64,000 nt of DNA from positions 15,810,711 through 15,874,710 of the forward strand of contig CM055097.1 in NCBI GenBank assembly GCA_029204225.1, in the 5' to 3' direction. Both the position numbers and the translations under genes were made by a program. The stretch is from Diphasiastrum complanatum (lineage: Eukaryota; Streptophyta; Lycopodiopsida; Lycopodiales; Lycopodiaceae). This document shows, piece by piece, positions 47,955-59,581 of this stretch. Each line of letters opens with the position of its first letter. Within the stretch, counting starts at the first letter, position 1. A model generated the notes under the pieces. The model saw nothing but the letters and a program-made list of their open reading frames with translations. It was not told the DNA's origin and made no database searches.

Positions 47955-50900
47955 GATGGCGCAAATTACAGAATCTGAAAATTCAAAATCAAAACACTCC
48001 TGAAGGGTGAAGGCATCTGGTCGATGACCGAGCTCTCAAAGGTGCAGCCTCCAAAGGGAGACCCGGGGAGAGTTGAATGGATCAGAAAGGATGAGCCGGC
48101 AATGGCGATCATCGTTTTGTCCATAAATGAAGATCTACTCATGCAGATTGAAGACTACGAAAGCAGTCATGCAGCATGGGAAAGATTAAAGCAAAAGTAT
48201 GAAGTGAGGACTGCAGCTTCAGTCATGCACCTTCACAATCAGCTGCAATCAATACGATGGGATGGCAACCAGTTGGATCAGCACGTTGAGAAGATCAGAA
48301 TGATCTTCACTCAACTCGCTGCATCAGGATAGGAGCCAGGTCTCAACACCACAGCAGCTGATGTACTTCATGAAATCTCTACTGACGTCCTATCAGCCGT
48401 TGAGAATGCTCATACTGAGTCTACCAGATATGACATTCGACAAAGCAGTCAGTCTTGTCACTGATGAGAGATTGATGAGAGACGAAGGAGAGAGAAGCAG
48501 TGATCAAGAGAAGGCTCTCTTCACGAAAGGCAAGAAGAAGAACAAAAACAAGCCAAGATTCGAGAAGACGAAGTTCTCGAATCAACAATCTTCTTCCTGT
48601 GATCACTGCCACAAACCAGGCCATACAGGCAACAAATGCTTGTTCAATCCAACAATACCTTGCATGCACTGCAAGAAGAAAGAGCATTATGCACACGACT
48701 GCAAATTCAACCCAAAAAGAAAAAACAAAGTTGAAAAAGCAAACGTTGCATAATCTTCCAAAGATGCAGAAAGAGGAGACAAAGCTTTCACGATACTCGA
48801 CGAAGCTTTGACAAGCTACTCCAAACATGACTACGATGTGGTCATCGATTCAGGAGCAACATTTCACATAACCTGCAACAAGAAGATCTTGATCAATTTT
48901 TGTGAACTCGAAAACGACAGAGTGGTGATTCTAGGCGATAAAAGCAAACACGATGTCAAAGGCATCGGCTCTCTATAGCTACGAACACTGTCATGCCAAG
49001 CAGAGCTGCCAGGAGAACTCTATGTGCCCTCACTCAGAAAAGATCTACTATCTGTCTCCAAGATGGCAGATCTAGGCATTCGAGTTTTGTTCGACGACAA
49101 CACTTGTCGTATGATCGACAAGACGACAAACAAGTTGCTGACGGTCGGATGCAGAGAAGGAAACCTCTACCAGGCCAAAATAATGAGCAACTCTGATAGC
49201 ATATTAAATGCTTCAGAAAATGAAGATCAGCTCTGGCATAGGAGATTGTATCATCTGAACATGCGGAGCCTGTATGACATGAGCACAAAGGACATTGTCA
49301 TAGGTCTCAAAATATCAAGACCCGAGGCTGAGTTCTGCGAAGCTTGTCAGAAAGGCAAGCAACATCGGAATCCATTTACACATGAAGGAAGAAGAGCCAA
49401 GGAAGTTCTTGAGCTTGTCCACTTTGATGTGTGTGGACCGATGAAAATAGATTTGCTCTCAAGTTCAAAATATTTTCTAACGTTCATAGATGATTACAAT
49501 CGAATGACCATGATCTACTACTTGAAGAAGAAATCCAAAGTATTTGATTCTTTCAATAAGTTTGTGGCATTCGCAGAGCGACACACCTCAAAAAGGATAC
49601 AGATCTTTAGATCTGACAATGGAGGTGAATACAAAAGCACAGAATTCTCAAGATTATGCAAAGAACAGGGGATTGAACACCAGTTCACTCCTGCATACAC
49701 ACCAAAATACAACGATGTGACAAAAAGAAAAAACAGAACGCTAGTCGAAGGAGCTAGATGCATGATGACACAAGCTCAATTGTCAGGCCAATTCTGGGCC
49801 GAAGCAATAACTGTAGCAGTACATCTGCAGAACAGATCAACAACGACAACACTGGAGAACAAAACATCATACAAGATGTGGACAGGTAGAAAGCCTGATC
49901 TGTCATACGCACGAGTGTTTGGATGTGCAGCATACAAGCACATTCCAAAGAAATAGAGAAGCAAGCTCGACGACAAATCCAAGCAAACAATCATGGTCGG
50001 CTACTCGAATGGAACACATGTGTACAAACTCTACAATCCAACCACGAAGAAGGTTGTTTTGAGCAGAGATGTGAAATTCCACGAGTCCACATTCTCTGGA
50101 CTGAAAGATGAAAGAGACCATGAAATCTTCACACTGCTACCTATTCAAGAGGGAGATCAAAGACAGTCATCAAATCAGAATGTAGGACCCCAGACTCCAG
50201 AGCAGCAGGAAACAGAGGATCGATTCCACGAACAAGAAATGTTTGAGCAGCGACGAAACGAACCTCGAAGGTCAACTAGACAAAGAAGACCTCCAGACCA
50301 CTATTCTAACAATCTTCAATGGAGCAAAGACACGTAGTTCGAGTACTGCAGCTTCACAGAAGAACCAGCTATATACCAAGAAGCTATCCAGAGTACATAG
50401 GGAGAATTCTGAAAACTGGCAATGTCAGAAGAGATCGAGTCGATGAGGCGAAACGATACATGGACATTAGAGCCACTGCCAGAAAATAGAAAAGTAGTCG
50501 ACTACAAATGGGTGTACAAGAAAAAACTGAAATCAGATGGCACCATTGGCCGCTACAAAGCAAGGCTTGTCGCAAAGGGCTACATGCAGAGATATGGTGT
50601 CGACTATTTTGACACATATTCGCCCATGGTCAAGATGACAAGCATAAGGCTGCTCCTTGCATATGTCACACAAAACAATCTGGAAATTCACCAGATTGAC
50701 TTGAAAAAAGCCTTTTTCCACGGAGATCTAGAGGAGGAAATTTTCATGAAGCAACTTGAAGGCTATGAAAACCCCGACAACAGACAATATGTCTGTCGAT
50801 TGCAAAGATGCATCTACGGTCTAAAACAGGCATCACAAGCCTGGTACAAAAAGCTTGATGGTCTTCTGAAGTCTCTAGACTTTAATCCTACTCAACCAGA

Positions 50901-51952
50901 CTATAATGTCTACATCAAAAGAGTAGGAAAGGATTTTGTGATACTGACCATTTTTGTGGATGATTTGCTGATGATAGGAAATTCCTTGATGTTGATCAAA
51001 GACACGAAGAGTCAGATTTCTGAAAACTACAAAATCACAGATCTTGGAGAAGCAATAAAATGCCTAGGGCTGGAGATTAGAAGAGATCGAACAAATGGCA
51101 AAATACACTTGAGTCAGTCAGAATATGCCAGAAAAGTGCTGAAGCAGTACCACATGATAGACTGTGAAGAGAAAGCCACACCAATTATAGCTGGAGCCAA
51201 GCTCACGAAACAGGATTGCCCAAAAACAGAAGAGGAGAAATAGAAGATTGCAGATATAGCCCACCAGAACTTAATCGGTAGTCTGATGTACTTAACAATT
51301 TGTACCAGACCCAATTTGGCCTTCTCTGTTTACGCATTGAGCCAATTCTGTTCTAATCCTGGTCTAGCACATTGGAAAATGGCCAAACAAGTCCTATAGT
51401 ATCTGAAGGGTACCCAGAATGTTGGATTAATCTACAGAGCTAGAAACGAAGAGAAAGAATTCAAGATGCATCACTACAGTGATGCGAACTAGACGAGCTG
51501 CAAAGATGACAGCAAGTCCATTACTGGAGGATGTGCGATAGCGTGCAGAGCTGCAATCAACTGGATATGCAAAAAACAAACCTTGGTAGCTCAATCCTCT
51601 TGCGAAGCTGAGTATGTCGCAACCTCGAAAGTGGCGAATGAGACAGTGTGGCTGCAAATGATGTTGGAGGCAATCGGGATACCACAAGAGGGGCCAAGCA
51701 CGATGATGATGGACTCTTAGAGTGCCATCTATCTGTCCTAGGATCATGTCTTTTATTCAAAGACAAAGCAAATTCCTCTGAAGTACCATCATATTCGAGA
51801 TTTGATCTCAAAAGGAGAGCTCCAGGTCCAGTTCATAAAATCAGAAAATATGATTGCAGATCTTCTCACGAAACCGCTCGACAAGCCACTCTTTACCAAG
51901 CAAAGAGAGGCAATTGGATCAAATGAACAAAGCTGCAAGGTTCAAGAGGGAG
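47955..51952 (+). pseudogene. Copia gag-pol, nearly full length, inactivated mostly by TAG stops
   Basis: Starts with ATG at 47957 (MAQITESENSK), then gag without its first ~40 residues (IWSMTELSKV, MHLHNQLQSIRWDGN). Two knuckles, CDHCHKPGHTGNKC and CMHCKKKEHYAHDC (48600-48710). Protease DVVIDSGATFHIT (48838). GAG-pre-integrase LWHRRLYHLNMRSLYDM (49231). Integrase with HFDVCGPM and FRSDNGGEY but the catalytic Glu of VxERKN replaced by Lys (TKRKN, 49723). RT GYKARLVAKGY-like RYKARLVAKGYMQRYG and VDDLLM (50957). RNase H GGCAIACRAAINWICKKQT, SSCEAEYVA and ENMIADLLTKPLDKPLF (51846-51893). From 48361 to the end one frame is kept with no indel; stops at 48754, 48976, 49954, 50335, 50398, 50410, 51241, 51397, 51490, 51718 and 51739, plus 48331 before a single frameshift. 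Confidence 0.9.
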
Positions 51953-52070
51953 TGTCAGAAATGGTACTCCTACAACTTTGTCGCAGCACGAACAAGACAC
52001 GAAGGAAGTGAGGACGAATACGAATCAGTCCCACGCATGCGCTCCCACGACAAGAAGGGAAGGCAGTGAG
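51953..52070 (+). repeat. Start of the copia 3' LTR
   Basis: TGTCAGAAATGG follows the polypurine tract CAAGAGGGAG, the expected LTR start. I cannot find its end or a matching 5' LTR; the purine-rich stretch begins about 100 bp further on. Confidence 0.55.
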
Positions 52071-52890
52071 GGAAGAGGAGGAGCGGAGCAACTGAGGGAG
52101 GGGAAGGGAGCGAGAGAGAGCAGGGAAGAGAGGTGGAGCTATGGGAGGGAGCAGAGGAGAGGGGAAAGGGAGTGAGAGAGAGAGCATGGAAGAGAAGAGC
52201 ACAGCGTGCAGCAGAGTAGGGAGCGAGCAGGCATCGAGCAAGAGGAAGCAGGGAGTAGCGGACAGGAGCAGAAGGGAGAAGCAGCAAGTGAGCAGAGAGG
52301 AAGGGAAGGTAGCGAGGGAAGAGGGGGAGCGGAGCAGCCAAGAGAGGAGAAGGGAGTGAGAGAGAGCAGGGGAGGGAGGTGAAGGGGGGCGGGTGAGGAG
52401 CAGGGGAAGGGAGGTGATCGGAGGAGAGGGGGGAGTAGCCGCGTACAGCAGCAGCAGCGTGCAACAGAGGGGAAGGGGGAGGGAGGGAGCAAGAGTGGGA
52501 GTGGAGCTGTAGACAGCAAGCAGCGAGCAGCAAGCAAGGGAGGGAGGGATCGAGGAGAGAGCGAGAGAGCAGCAAGGAGAGCGGAGGAGCGGAGGGCAAG
52601 TAGGCTATGGAGGAGACGAGCAGCAGGGAGGTGAGCGGAGGAGCAGGAGGCTAGAGTTGTCGGCATGGAGCTAGGGGATGAAGGAGGGAGGAGCGAGGAA
52701 GGGAGCGGGTGAGGAGAGAGCAGGGGGGTGCGAGGCAGGGAAAGGCGGAGGAGCAAGGAGCGAGAGGGGGGAAGAAAGTGGAGTTGTAGGCAAGCGTGGA
52801 AGGGAGGTAGGCAAGGCAGCAAGAGGTGAAGGAGCGAGGAGAAGGGAAGGAAGGGAGCGAGGAGGAGGAGGGAAGAGAGAGATTTGTGGA
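52030..52890. repeat. ~0.9-kb strongly purine-biased (G/A) stretch
   Basis: The plus strand is dominated by GGGAGGGAAGG, GAGCGAG and GCAGCA-type motifs, with very little T. It produces long but meaningless frames on the minus strand rich in Leu, Ser and Pro. The C/T-rich strand is the leader strand of the neighbouring minus-strand gypsy element, so it may be its 5' untranslated region. Confidence 0.8.
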
Positions 52891-53159
52891 TTTTTTTTTT
52901 TTCAAAAAGAGGGTTGATCCATATCAAAACTGAGATTACAGCAATAAAAAATACTAAGCAATTTGAAAAAATCTTACTCAAAATTAACTACACAAATTAT
53001 AGCTTAAAAAACAAAATTAATCCTTTTAGGGCTTGGGTTTTTTGTTATGGAAATGGAAGATTTCGGAGAATGGGAAAAAGAGGAGGTGAGGGGGAGGAAG
53101 CAGAAAAGAGTGGAGAAGAGTGGAGAAAGAGAAGCAGCTATGCGGTGAGCAATGTTGGC

Positions 53160-53182
53160 ACTCCCCAACAACGGCGCCAATT
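53160..53182 (-). other. Gypsy primer binding site
   Basis: Minus strand TTGGCGCCGTTGTTGGGGA directly after the LTR end ACTACAA. Two substitutions from the common TGGCGCCGTTGCCGGGGA. Confidence 0.75.
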
Positions 53183-53335
53183 GTAGTCGTCGATTGTAGT
53201 ATAGGGGTCCGTTCACTGGGAGCCGCCCGTGCACACCTGCATAGCAACAGAGAGAGAAGGGAGATAGAGAGAGGAGATAGAGAGAGGTAGAGTAATGAGA
53301 GAGAGAGTGTAGAGATAGGAGAGAGGAGAGAGAGC

Positions 53336-53387
<52 letters not shown>

Positions 53388-53405
53388 AGAGAGAGAGAGA
53401 GAGAA
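53336..53405. repeat. (GA)n microsatellite
   Basis: About 70 bp GA run with one GTA interruption at 53382. Confidence 0.95.
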
Positions 53406-53476
53406 GAGAGTTCACCAAGGATGGTTGGGGCTATGGGGGCTCGAGCGCCTACCCATAGCTATGCACCAATCACCCT

Positions 53477-53479
<3 letters not shown>

Positions 53480-53568
<89 letters not shown>
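53480..53568. repeat. (GA)n microsatellite
   Basis: About 90 bp uninterrupted GA run. Confidence 0.97.
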
Positions 53569-53571
<3 letters not shown>

Positions 53572-54289
53572 AGAGAGAGCTAGAAGGAGAGAGCATTATT
53601 GAGAAAAATGAAGATGTGTACAATGGAAAATGACCTCCTTATATAGTTGAGGAGGGAGGGCTATCTTGGCTCTCATTGGCCTATTTACAATGGCATCCTA
53701 GCCCTTCAGACTAATTGAACTTCAATCTAATGGTTCATTAGAAAAAGGGTCAAACTCACATGATTCATGTGAGTTTGAGAGATTCTCTTTTAACTTGGAA
53801 TCTTATGAACTTGACTTTGGGCTTTTTAATTAATTTATTCTAATAAGGCCCAAAGTCCTTTTATTCAAGTTCTATTTATCCGATTTGTGTGGTCACAAGG
53901 TCGGTCTTCTACACGCAGGAAGCCGGTGCCCTCACACTTATTATTCTAATTGTACACTGTATTGTGGCGGGGCCCACTAGGTAAGGCTTGGCCAACAATA
54001 TTTCAAGTGGTGGGACCCACTTGTTCATTGTTGTGCAGGAAATACCCACAACACTCTCACTTATTAACTAGGGTTAGGGTTGTCTTGGAATCCGCAAACC
54101 CTCCAACAGTATCCCCCACCAAAACTGGTGGTGATCCCATGACACTTGCCTCAAAGCTTGAGTTATTGTGGACTCTTATTAGCATCGTGTCGTATTTTTA
54201 TTAAATGATACTGCACCTTCTCCATGAAGTCAAGTCGGGCGGTGTTAAAATCCAAATTGTGTGGTAAAAAACACCTATGTGCTCCGGAG

Positions 54290-54740
54290 ATCCATTTTGA
54301 TGTTGTCCACATAGCCATAGCAAGACCTGATTTTTGCTACAGTGTTTGCAAGCTTAGTCAAAATATGAAAGATCCATTAGTTAACCATTGGAAATGTGCC
54401 AAGAAGTTATTGATATATATCTCAAGTCCGCTAGATTTTGGAATCCTTTATAGAGGTGACTTCATTAACTTGCATGTTTTAGTGATTTAGATTTTTCAAG
54501 GGACAAGAAGGATAGAAATTCAACAAGTGCCTTTGCAAATTTCATTGGAGAAGGTGTAGTTTCTGGGCTATCAAAAAAGCATTTTACTTTCAGATTTTTA
54601 AAATTTTGTACAAATATTCCAGGGTGTACAAAACGATTTAGAAAAAATATTATTTCATCAACTCATAAAAGCCATGAAGAAGAAATTGACAATGTGGCAA
54701 TGGGAGACTCAATTTTGTTACTTAGCCTTGCAATTTGGCC
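54290..54740 (+). pseudogene. Copia RT end/RNase H fragment
   Basis: ARPDFCYSVCKLSQNMKDPL, then HWKCAKKLLIYISSPLDFGI match the copia RP-(D/E)-x-x-(Y/F)-(S/A)-V...LSxxM...HWxxAKRxLRYL...D-(Y/F)-G block. Further on, in other frames, FSRDKKDRNSTSAFANF (normally DADWAGDxDDRKSTSG) and NVAMGDSI (normally EAEYVAMxxA). Broken by stops and frameshifts; not adjacent to another piece in the same orientation. Confidence 0.65.
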
Positions 54741-55680
54741 TACTCATGAAGAAATGAAGACTCTAGCACTGCACTGTTGATCTCCTATGAAGTTTATTGG
54801 TTGTCGATAAATCAACATGTCAAGAGAATGAAACAAGAAATATAGAAGGGGATGAAATTGAGGTTTCACAACCTTTGGAACTTGAAACTTAATAGGAAGA
54901 AGCCGATAATTGAGATGAATGTTTTTTGGATGGATAAAAAAACTGCATTTCAACTGAAGATGACTTAGGATTTCAGACTTTACAAGAGCTACTACAAGAA
55001 AATGAAAAAGTAGGCTCTAGCCAATGTAGATAGACCAAATTAGTGAAAAAACATTGTGTGATACTAAAGAGCAATCTAGTGAAGAAGAAAATATGAATAT
55101 GAATACATTTTCTCATATGGATATGGATAGTATTAGTGGCCATACTTTGTTCTCAAGTGTAAATAATATTTTGAAGTATTGTAATAATATTGTTCAATAC
55201 ATGAAGACCCAAGAAAATTTAGAGAAGTAGCTATGATCAATTTTATAAGTAGGTTAGTTTGACCCTTAGGATAGAAGCTAATAAGGTCAAAGAAGTTCAC
55301 AAGAGTAATGAGGCTTTATAATAGGAAATAGCATTTTTGAAAAGTGAAATTTCTAAGCAAACAACTATTTGTTTACAATAGGAGCTACAACTTTTCAGAC
55401 GCTTGATCGTTCCTAGATGGATTATCACTTCTTTTTGGGAAAATATAATTAGACCAGAAGGAATCAAATGATCACTGTGACTGCTAAAGGTGCAGACTTT
55501 ATTCTTAATTTACTTGACTTGTTGATGATTGTAGTTCAATGATCAGTACTTGAGAGTATAAGTTTCAATCTACTTAATTTACTAGAACCATCATATAGTA
55601 GATAGCCATCATTGTAAATAATAAATCTATGTACAAGTAGGTGGATTGTCAACATCGTCCTTCTGATTGCGATGTGGGTT
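54741..55680. other. AT-rich spacer, no gene recognised
   Basis: Short frames only. Possibly decayed retroelement sequence, nothing that I can support. Confidence 0.35.
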
Positions 55681-55890
55681 GGAGTCGACTGACACTACAT
55701 GGATCAACTTTTCTCTGTATCGAACTTGATCTGACTTGATGAGGGAGTCAAGTAAGTCGAGTGAGTCGAGAGTCGATGGAATTGGGTAAGTCGAGAGTTG
55801 AGTAAGTCGATGGAGTCAAGTGTCGACTGTCGATGGAGTGTCGAGTAAGTCAAATGAGTTGATGTTGAAGTCGAAGTCAATGGAGTCGGA
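55680..55890 (+). repeat. GTCGA-rich degenerate short tandem region
   Basis: Units such as AAGTCGAG, GAGTCGA and GATGGAGTC recur roughly every 8-15 bp between about 55735 and 55885. The run is rich in CpG and TaqI-type TCGA/GTCGA sites compared with its AT-rich surroundings. It ends beside a run of 11 T. Confidence 0.7.
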
Positions 55891-55892
55891 CT

Positions 55893-58497
55893 TCAAGATT
55901 TTTTTTTTTTGTAGTATGTACAGATTTCAAGATGCTCATTACCGAATGGATTTCGACCTGAGCTGGTGTCGATATCTCCTGCCCAATCTGCATCTATATA
56001 ACCTTCAAAAATGTTGGTAGATTGGTTGCCTCCATAACATATGCACATATGTATTTCATGACCTTCACGAGTGCTTTCCAATGGATTGGATTTGATAGGA
56101 ACTGGCTAAGTGAACTAATCGAGTATGCAAGATCAGGCCAGCTGCAAAGCATTGCATACATTAGTGAGCCGATAATGGAGTGAAATGAATATTGTTTCAT
56201 CTCTCTCTTTTTTTCCTCGGTTTGAGGACATGGTTCCTTTGATAGTTTCAGAATGTGGTTGAGTAGACAGAAGCTCGATTTGTAGTTGGTCATTCCATAT
56301 TTTTCCAAAACGTTAGTGAGATATTGTTGTTGACTGATGTAGATCTGTCTGCTGGATCGATTTGCATTAGAAGAGTTTTAAATCCAAAAAAGACCCTTTC
56401 TAAAGATTCTTTTTATATTTTTTCTCATGGACCAATCAAAACACTCAAATTTGAAATCTACGTAACGTAACTTTTTGAGTCCACATTTTGATTCCACACT
56501 AAAAATGGCATAACTTTTTAGTAGTAAGTCTGAATTTAGCGGAGTTTAGTGCATTGGAAAGCGCTCAACAAGGGCTTTCCAATGATATGTTAGATGACAT
56601 ACTTTTGAGCTACAATTAAAAAGTTATGGCAAGTCAAAATTATCAGTGTTATAATATTTTAATAATATAAACTACATCTTGCACGAATTCTTAAAGGGTC
56701 TTTTTGGAGCTCAAAACTCCTCTAATGGATAAATCCAAATTCTGAGACAGTAATGGGATGGACCCATTAGTCATCTTCTATTCCTGGGCTAGCATGCATT
56801 TTATATCCTTAAAGAGATTCAGATTGTTATTAAACAGTAATGTATCATCTACATATTAAGTGATGATTATGAAGGAAGTCGAAACAAACTTGCAAAAGAC
56901 ATTCAAGTCTGCTGAGTTTGGAATGAAACCATTCTCAATTAGAAATCTATTTTATCTTTTGAAATCAGGCTCTTGGTGGCTGTTTCAGGCCATACAGAGC
57001 CTTGTGGATTTTGTAGACAAGATGCTCCTTACCCTTGAGCTCGTATCCCTCTGGTTGCGCCATGTAGATCTCCTCTTCGATAGTCACGTTCAGAAAAGAT
57101 ATTTAGACGTCCATTTGGTGGACTTTGAGATCAACTGCAGCTGCATTGGAGAGTAATAGTCGAATTGAAGTATGTTTAACTACAGGGCTGAAAGTCTCTA
57201 AACAATCTAAATGGAATCTATGAAAAACCTTTGGCGACCAGTCTAGCCTAGTATTGATTTAGTTTTCCTTCATCATCATACTTTGCTTTGAATATCCATT
57301 TGCATTAAATTGAATTTCGATCCTTTGGCAGCTCTGTTATAGACCATGTTTGATTCTTAATTAGATAATCGAATTATGTGTCCATCGCATCTTTCCATTG
57401 ATCAACATCTTGAGTTGACATTGATTATGATACAATGCATGGTTCTTTTACAAAATAGCAAGCTGAGTCATCCATAAATCGGGATGGAGGCTATCTGGAT
57501 CGATTCAATCTTCTGGGTTGAGCTTCTATTCTCTGATGCGATTTGACCCGTTGAAGTTCTTGACTCACTGCTTGACTTTGTATCGATTTTTTAATGTTCG
57601 ATCCTGAGTTCGGAGCTGGTTTTCGATTCTGGGATCAGAATTTTTGGGACCCTTTCCCTTGTGGTCGAAGAATTGATCTTCCACAAAAATGAAGTCTCTA
57701 CTTGTGAACAACTTCTGTGTGTTTCGATTGTAGAGTTTGTATGCCTTGTGGTCAAGAGAATAGCCAATGAAAATCGATTTTCTGTTAGTTTTGTCTAGCT
57801 TCTTCCGTAAATCAGCAGGGGTCTAAGAATAAGCAACGCATCCAAAAACTTGAATGTACTTGAATGAGGGTTTTGGTCCTGTCCATACCTCATAAGGTGT
57901 TTTTTTGTTTAGAGCTTTTGTAATGGATCGATTCTGTAGATAGGCAACAATCATAATAGCTTCTGCCCAGAATTTTTTTGGAAGAGAGGCATGGGCCAAC
58001 ATGTTCTTGGCACTTTCGATCAGTGTCTGATTCTTCCTTTCAACTATACCATTGGAGTGACATGAATAGCTAGTTATCAATTGTTGGTGTATTCTATTTG
58101 CCTTGCAAAACTCCTTGAGTTCAGTGGAGATAAATTCTCCCCCTCCATCAGTGCGTAGAATCTTGATTTTTCTTTGTGTCTAATTTTCAGCAGATGTTTT
58201 GAACTGTTTGAAGAATTTGAATGCTTCAGATTTGTTCTTCAGAAAATAGGTAACAGTTCTTAGAGAAAAATCATCAATAAAAGTTAGAAAGTAAATGGCT
58301 CCCCTTGTGGAAACAGTCTGTATAGGGCCACAAATGTCACTATGTTGAAATGAATGAACTCAATAGGATTCATTTCATCTGATCTTCTCTTGAAGTAGCA
58401 TCGAGATGACTCTTGATAGAGTGAGATGTTGCTGGGTCGAGATAGCCATAAACCAAGTTTTGAAAGCTTCAAGTAGACTTGATAGTAGAGTCATTAC
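55893..58497 (-). pseudogene. Copia pol fragment D (integrase-RT-RNase H), interrupted by a TIR element
   Basis: Minus strand, in order. Integrase from about 58400: TVTYFLKNKSEAFKFFKQFK, LRTDGGGEFISTELKEFC and, from 58080, SNGIVERKNQTLIESAKNML (catalytic Glu kept), FWAEAIMIVAYLQNRS, then RKKLDKTNRKSIFIGYSLD. RT in several frames (SIRLLLSNAAAVDLKVHQMD, EEEIYMAQPEGYELKGKEHL, YGLKQPPRA, 57160-56960). After the TIR element: RSSRQIYISQQQYLTNVLEK, then GSLMYAMLCSWPDLAYSISS and GYIDADWAGDIDT. It ends near 55905 in a run of A on this strand. Many stops and frameshifts. The 5' half and both LTRs are missing; fragment C adjoins at 58498. Confidence 0.8.
56365..56727 (+). mobile_element. Short TIR element, copy 3 (363 bp)
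   Basis: CATTAGAAGAGTTTTAAATC ... AAAACTCCTCTAATG, same orientation as copy 2 and closely similar to it inside. Removing it joins GGATTTATC and CAAATCG on the coding (minus) strand and restores an open copia frame (YCLRIWIYPNRSSRQIYI) with no extra base. Confidence 0.88.
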
Positions 58498-59581
58498 TGC
58501 ATCAACCTATGATCTATCCTCAATCTAATGACTTTTGTCACTTCCTAAGATTGAAACACACTCAAATGAAGTCCAACAACTTCACTATCTAGAGATCCAA
58601 TCAAAATTAGGGTTTTGACCAAATAAAAAAAATTGACTATTCCAAATCTACATGCAAATGCTGAAAATTTGATATGCAATCTATAGCCACCACTTAGGCT
58701 GATCCAATGATCCAAAAATTGGCCAAATCCAGTATGTGAAATCAAAAAATCAGAATTGATCAAGTTTATAGACCTATATAGGGTTTTGATCTACAAAAGA
58801 TCTAATTTACAAAAGCAAAAAACTCGATTATAGTGTAGAATCCCTTCTGGCATGCTCTAGCCTTGATATCTTCACCAAATCATTGATAGATATGATTTTC
58901 TCCTTCATAGTTTGAAACACAAGATCTGATACCATGTGAAGTATTTCAGATCGTTTATGATCCAATCCACAAAAAGATCTTGGGTTACAAAAGAAGATAT
59001 CCTACCAATGTCACCAATGTAGAAAAATCAGCATCTACACACAAAATGAGATGCAAACTCTAATAGAACTTGATCAAAATTGAATCAAATGATAAAGTAT
59101 TATTTCTATTCATACAAAACCATCAACCTACTGTATTTCACACGTGCGAATCCAAAAATAGCAAATATAGATCATTCTACACATAGAATTGCATGCAAGC
59201 ACAAGTATAATGCACCAATGGATTGTAGAACCCAAGAGAACCATGTATAAGCATGAAATGAGATAGAGAAGAGAGAAGATGTGTCTCTCCACGAGTTTTC
59301 TCCTTTTATAACAGGTCTAAGTCCTATTTGGCCACTTGACTTTCTCTCCAAAATGCTAACCCTACTATTTTTGGGTCTATATTCAAAGTACCCAACATTC
59401 AAATTTGAATCAACTCAAACTCACATTCTAACTTTCCCACACTTTCAAAAAGTGTTTATTCAAATGAAATTTAGACTAATGAGCTTTGAAAAGTCAATCT
59501 CTAAGTCTAAAACAAAGTTGGCCTCAATATGCCAAATATGAAAATATAACAAATATGATCAAACTAGTTGAATTTTTCACA
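58498..59581 (-). mobile_element. Copia family 'TGTGAAAGATT', fragment C
   Basis: LTR (59581-58935), PBS-like TGGTATCAGATC and about 430 bp of the same leader as in fragments A and B, joined at 58498 to the unrelated copia fragment D. The empty site of the TIR element (copy 2) is visible near 58625. Confidence 0.85.
58935..59581 (-). repeat. LTR of copia fragment C
   Basis: 647 bp; minus strand TGTGAAAAATTCAAC to GAAATACTTCACA. Confidence 0.88.

Larger units (their letters stand above)
53183..54110 (-). repeat. Gypsy LTR (5') with two (GA)n tracts
   Basis: Minus strand TGTTGGAGGGTTTGCGG to GACTACA, about 930 bp, followed by the primer binding site. (GA)n tracts at 53336-53405 and 53480-53568 lie inside it. 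The internal region continues leftwards as C/T-rich leader. No gag was recognised, and the other LTR is absent. Confidence 0.65.

Noticed and set aside
48331-51741. Genetic code with TAG read as glutamine
   Set aside because: Several TAG codons stand where Trp is expected (13826, 51490), other stops are TAA or TGA, and intact frames here end normally. CHG decay explains both kinds of TAG; reassignment does not.
51970-52981. Minus-strand frames of 209 and 280 codons
   Set aside because: Biased composition (Leu/Ser/Pro) from the purine-rich stretch removes stops; no domain and overlapping frames look alike.
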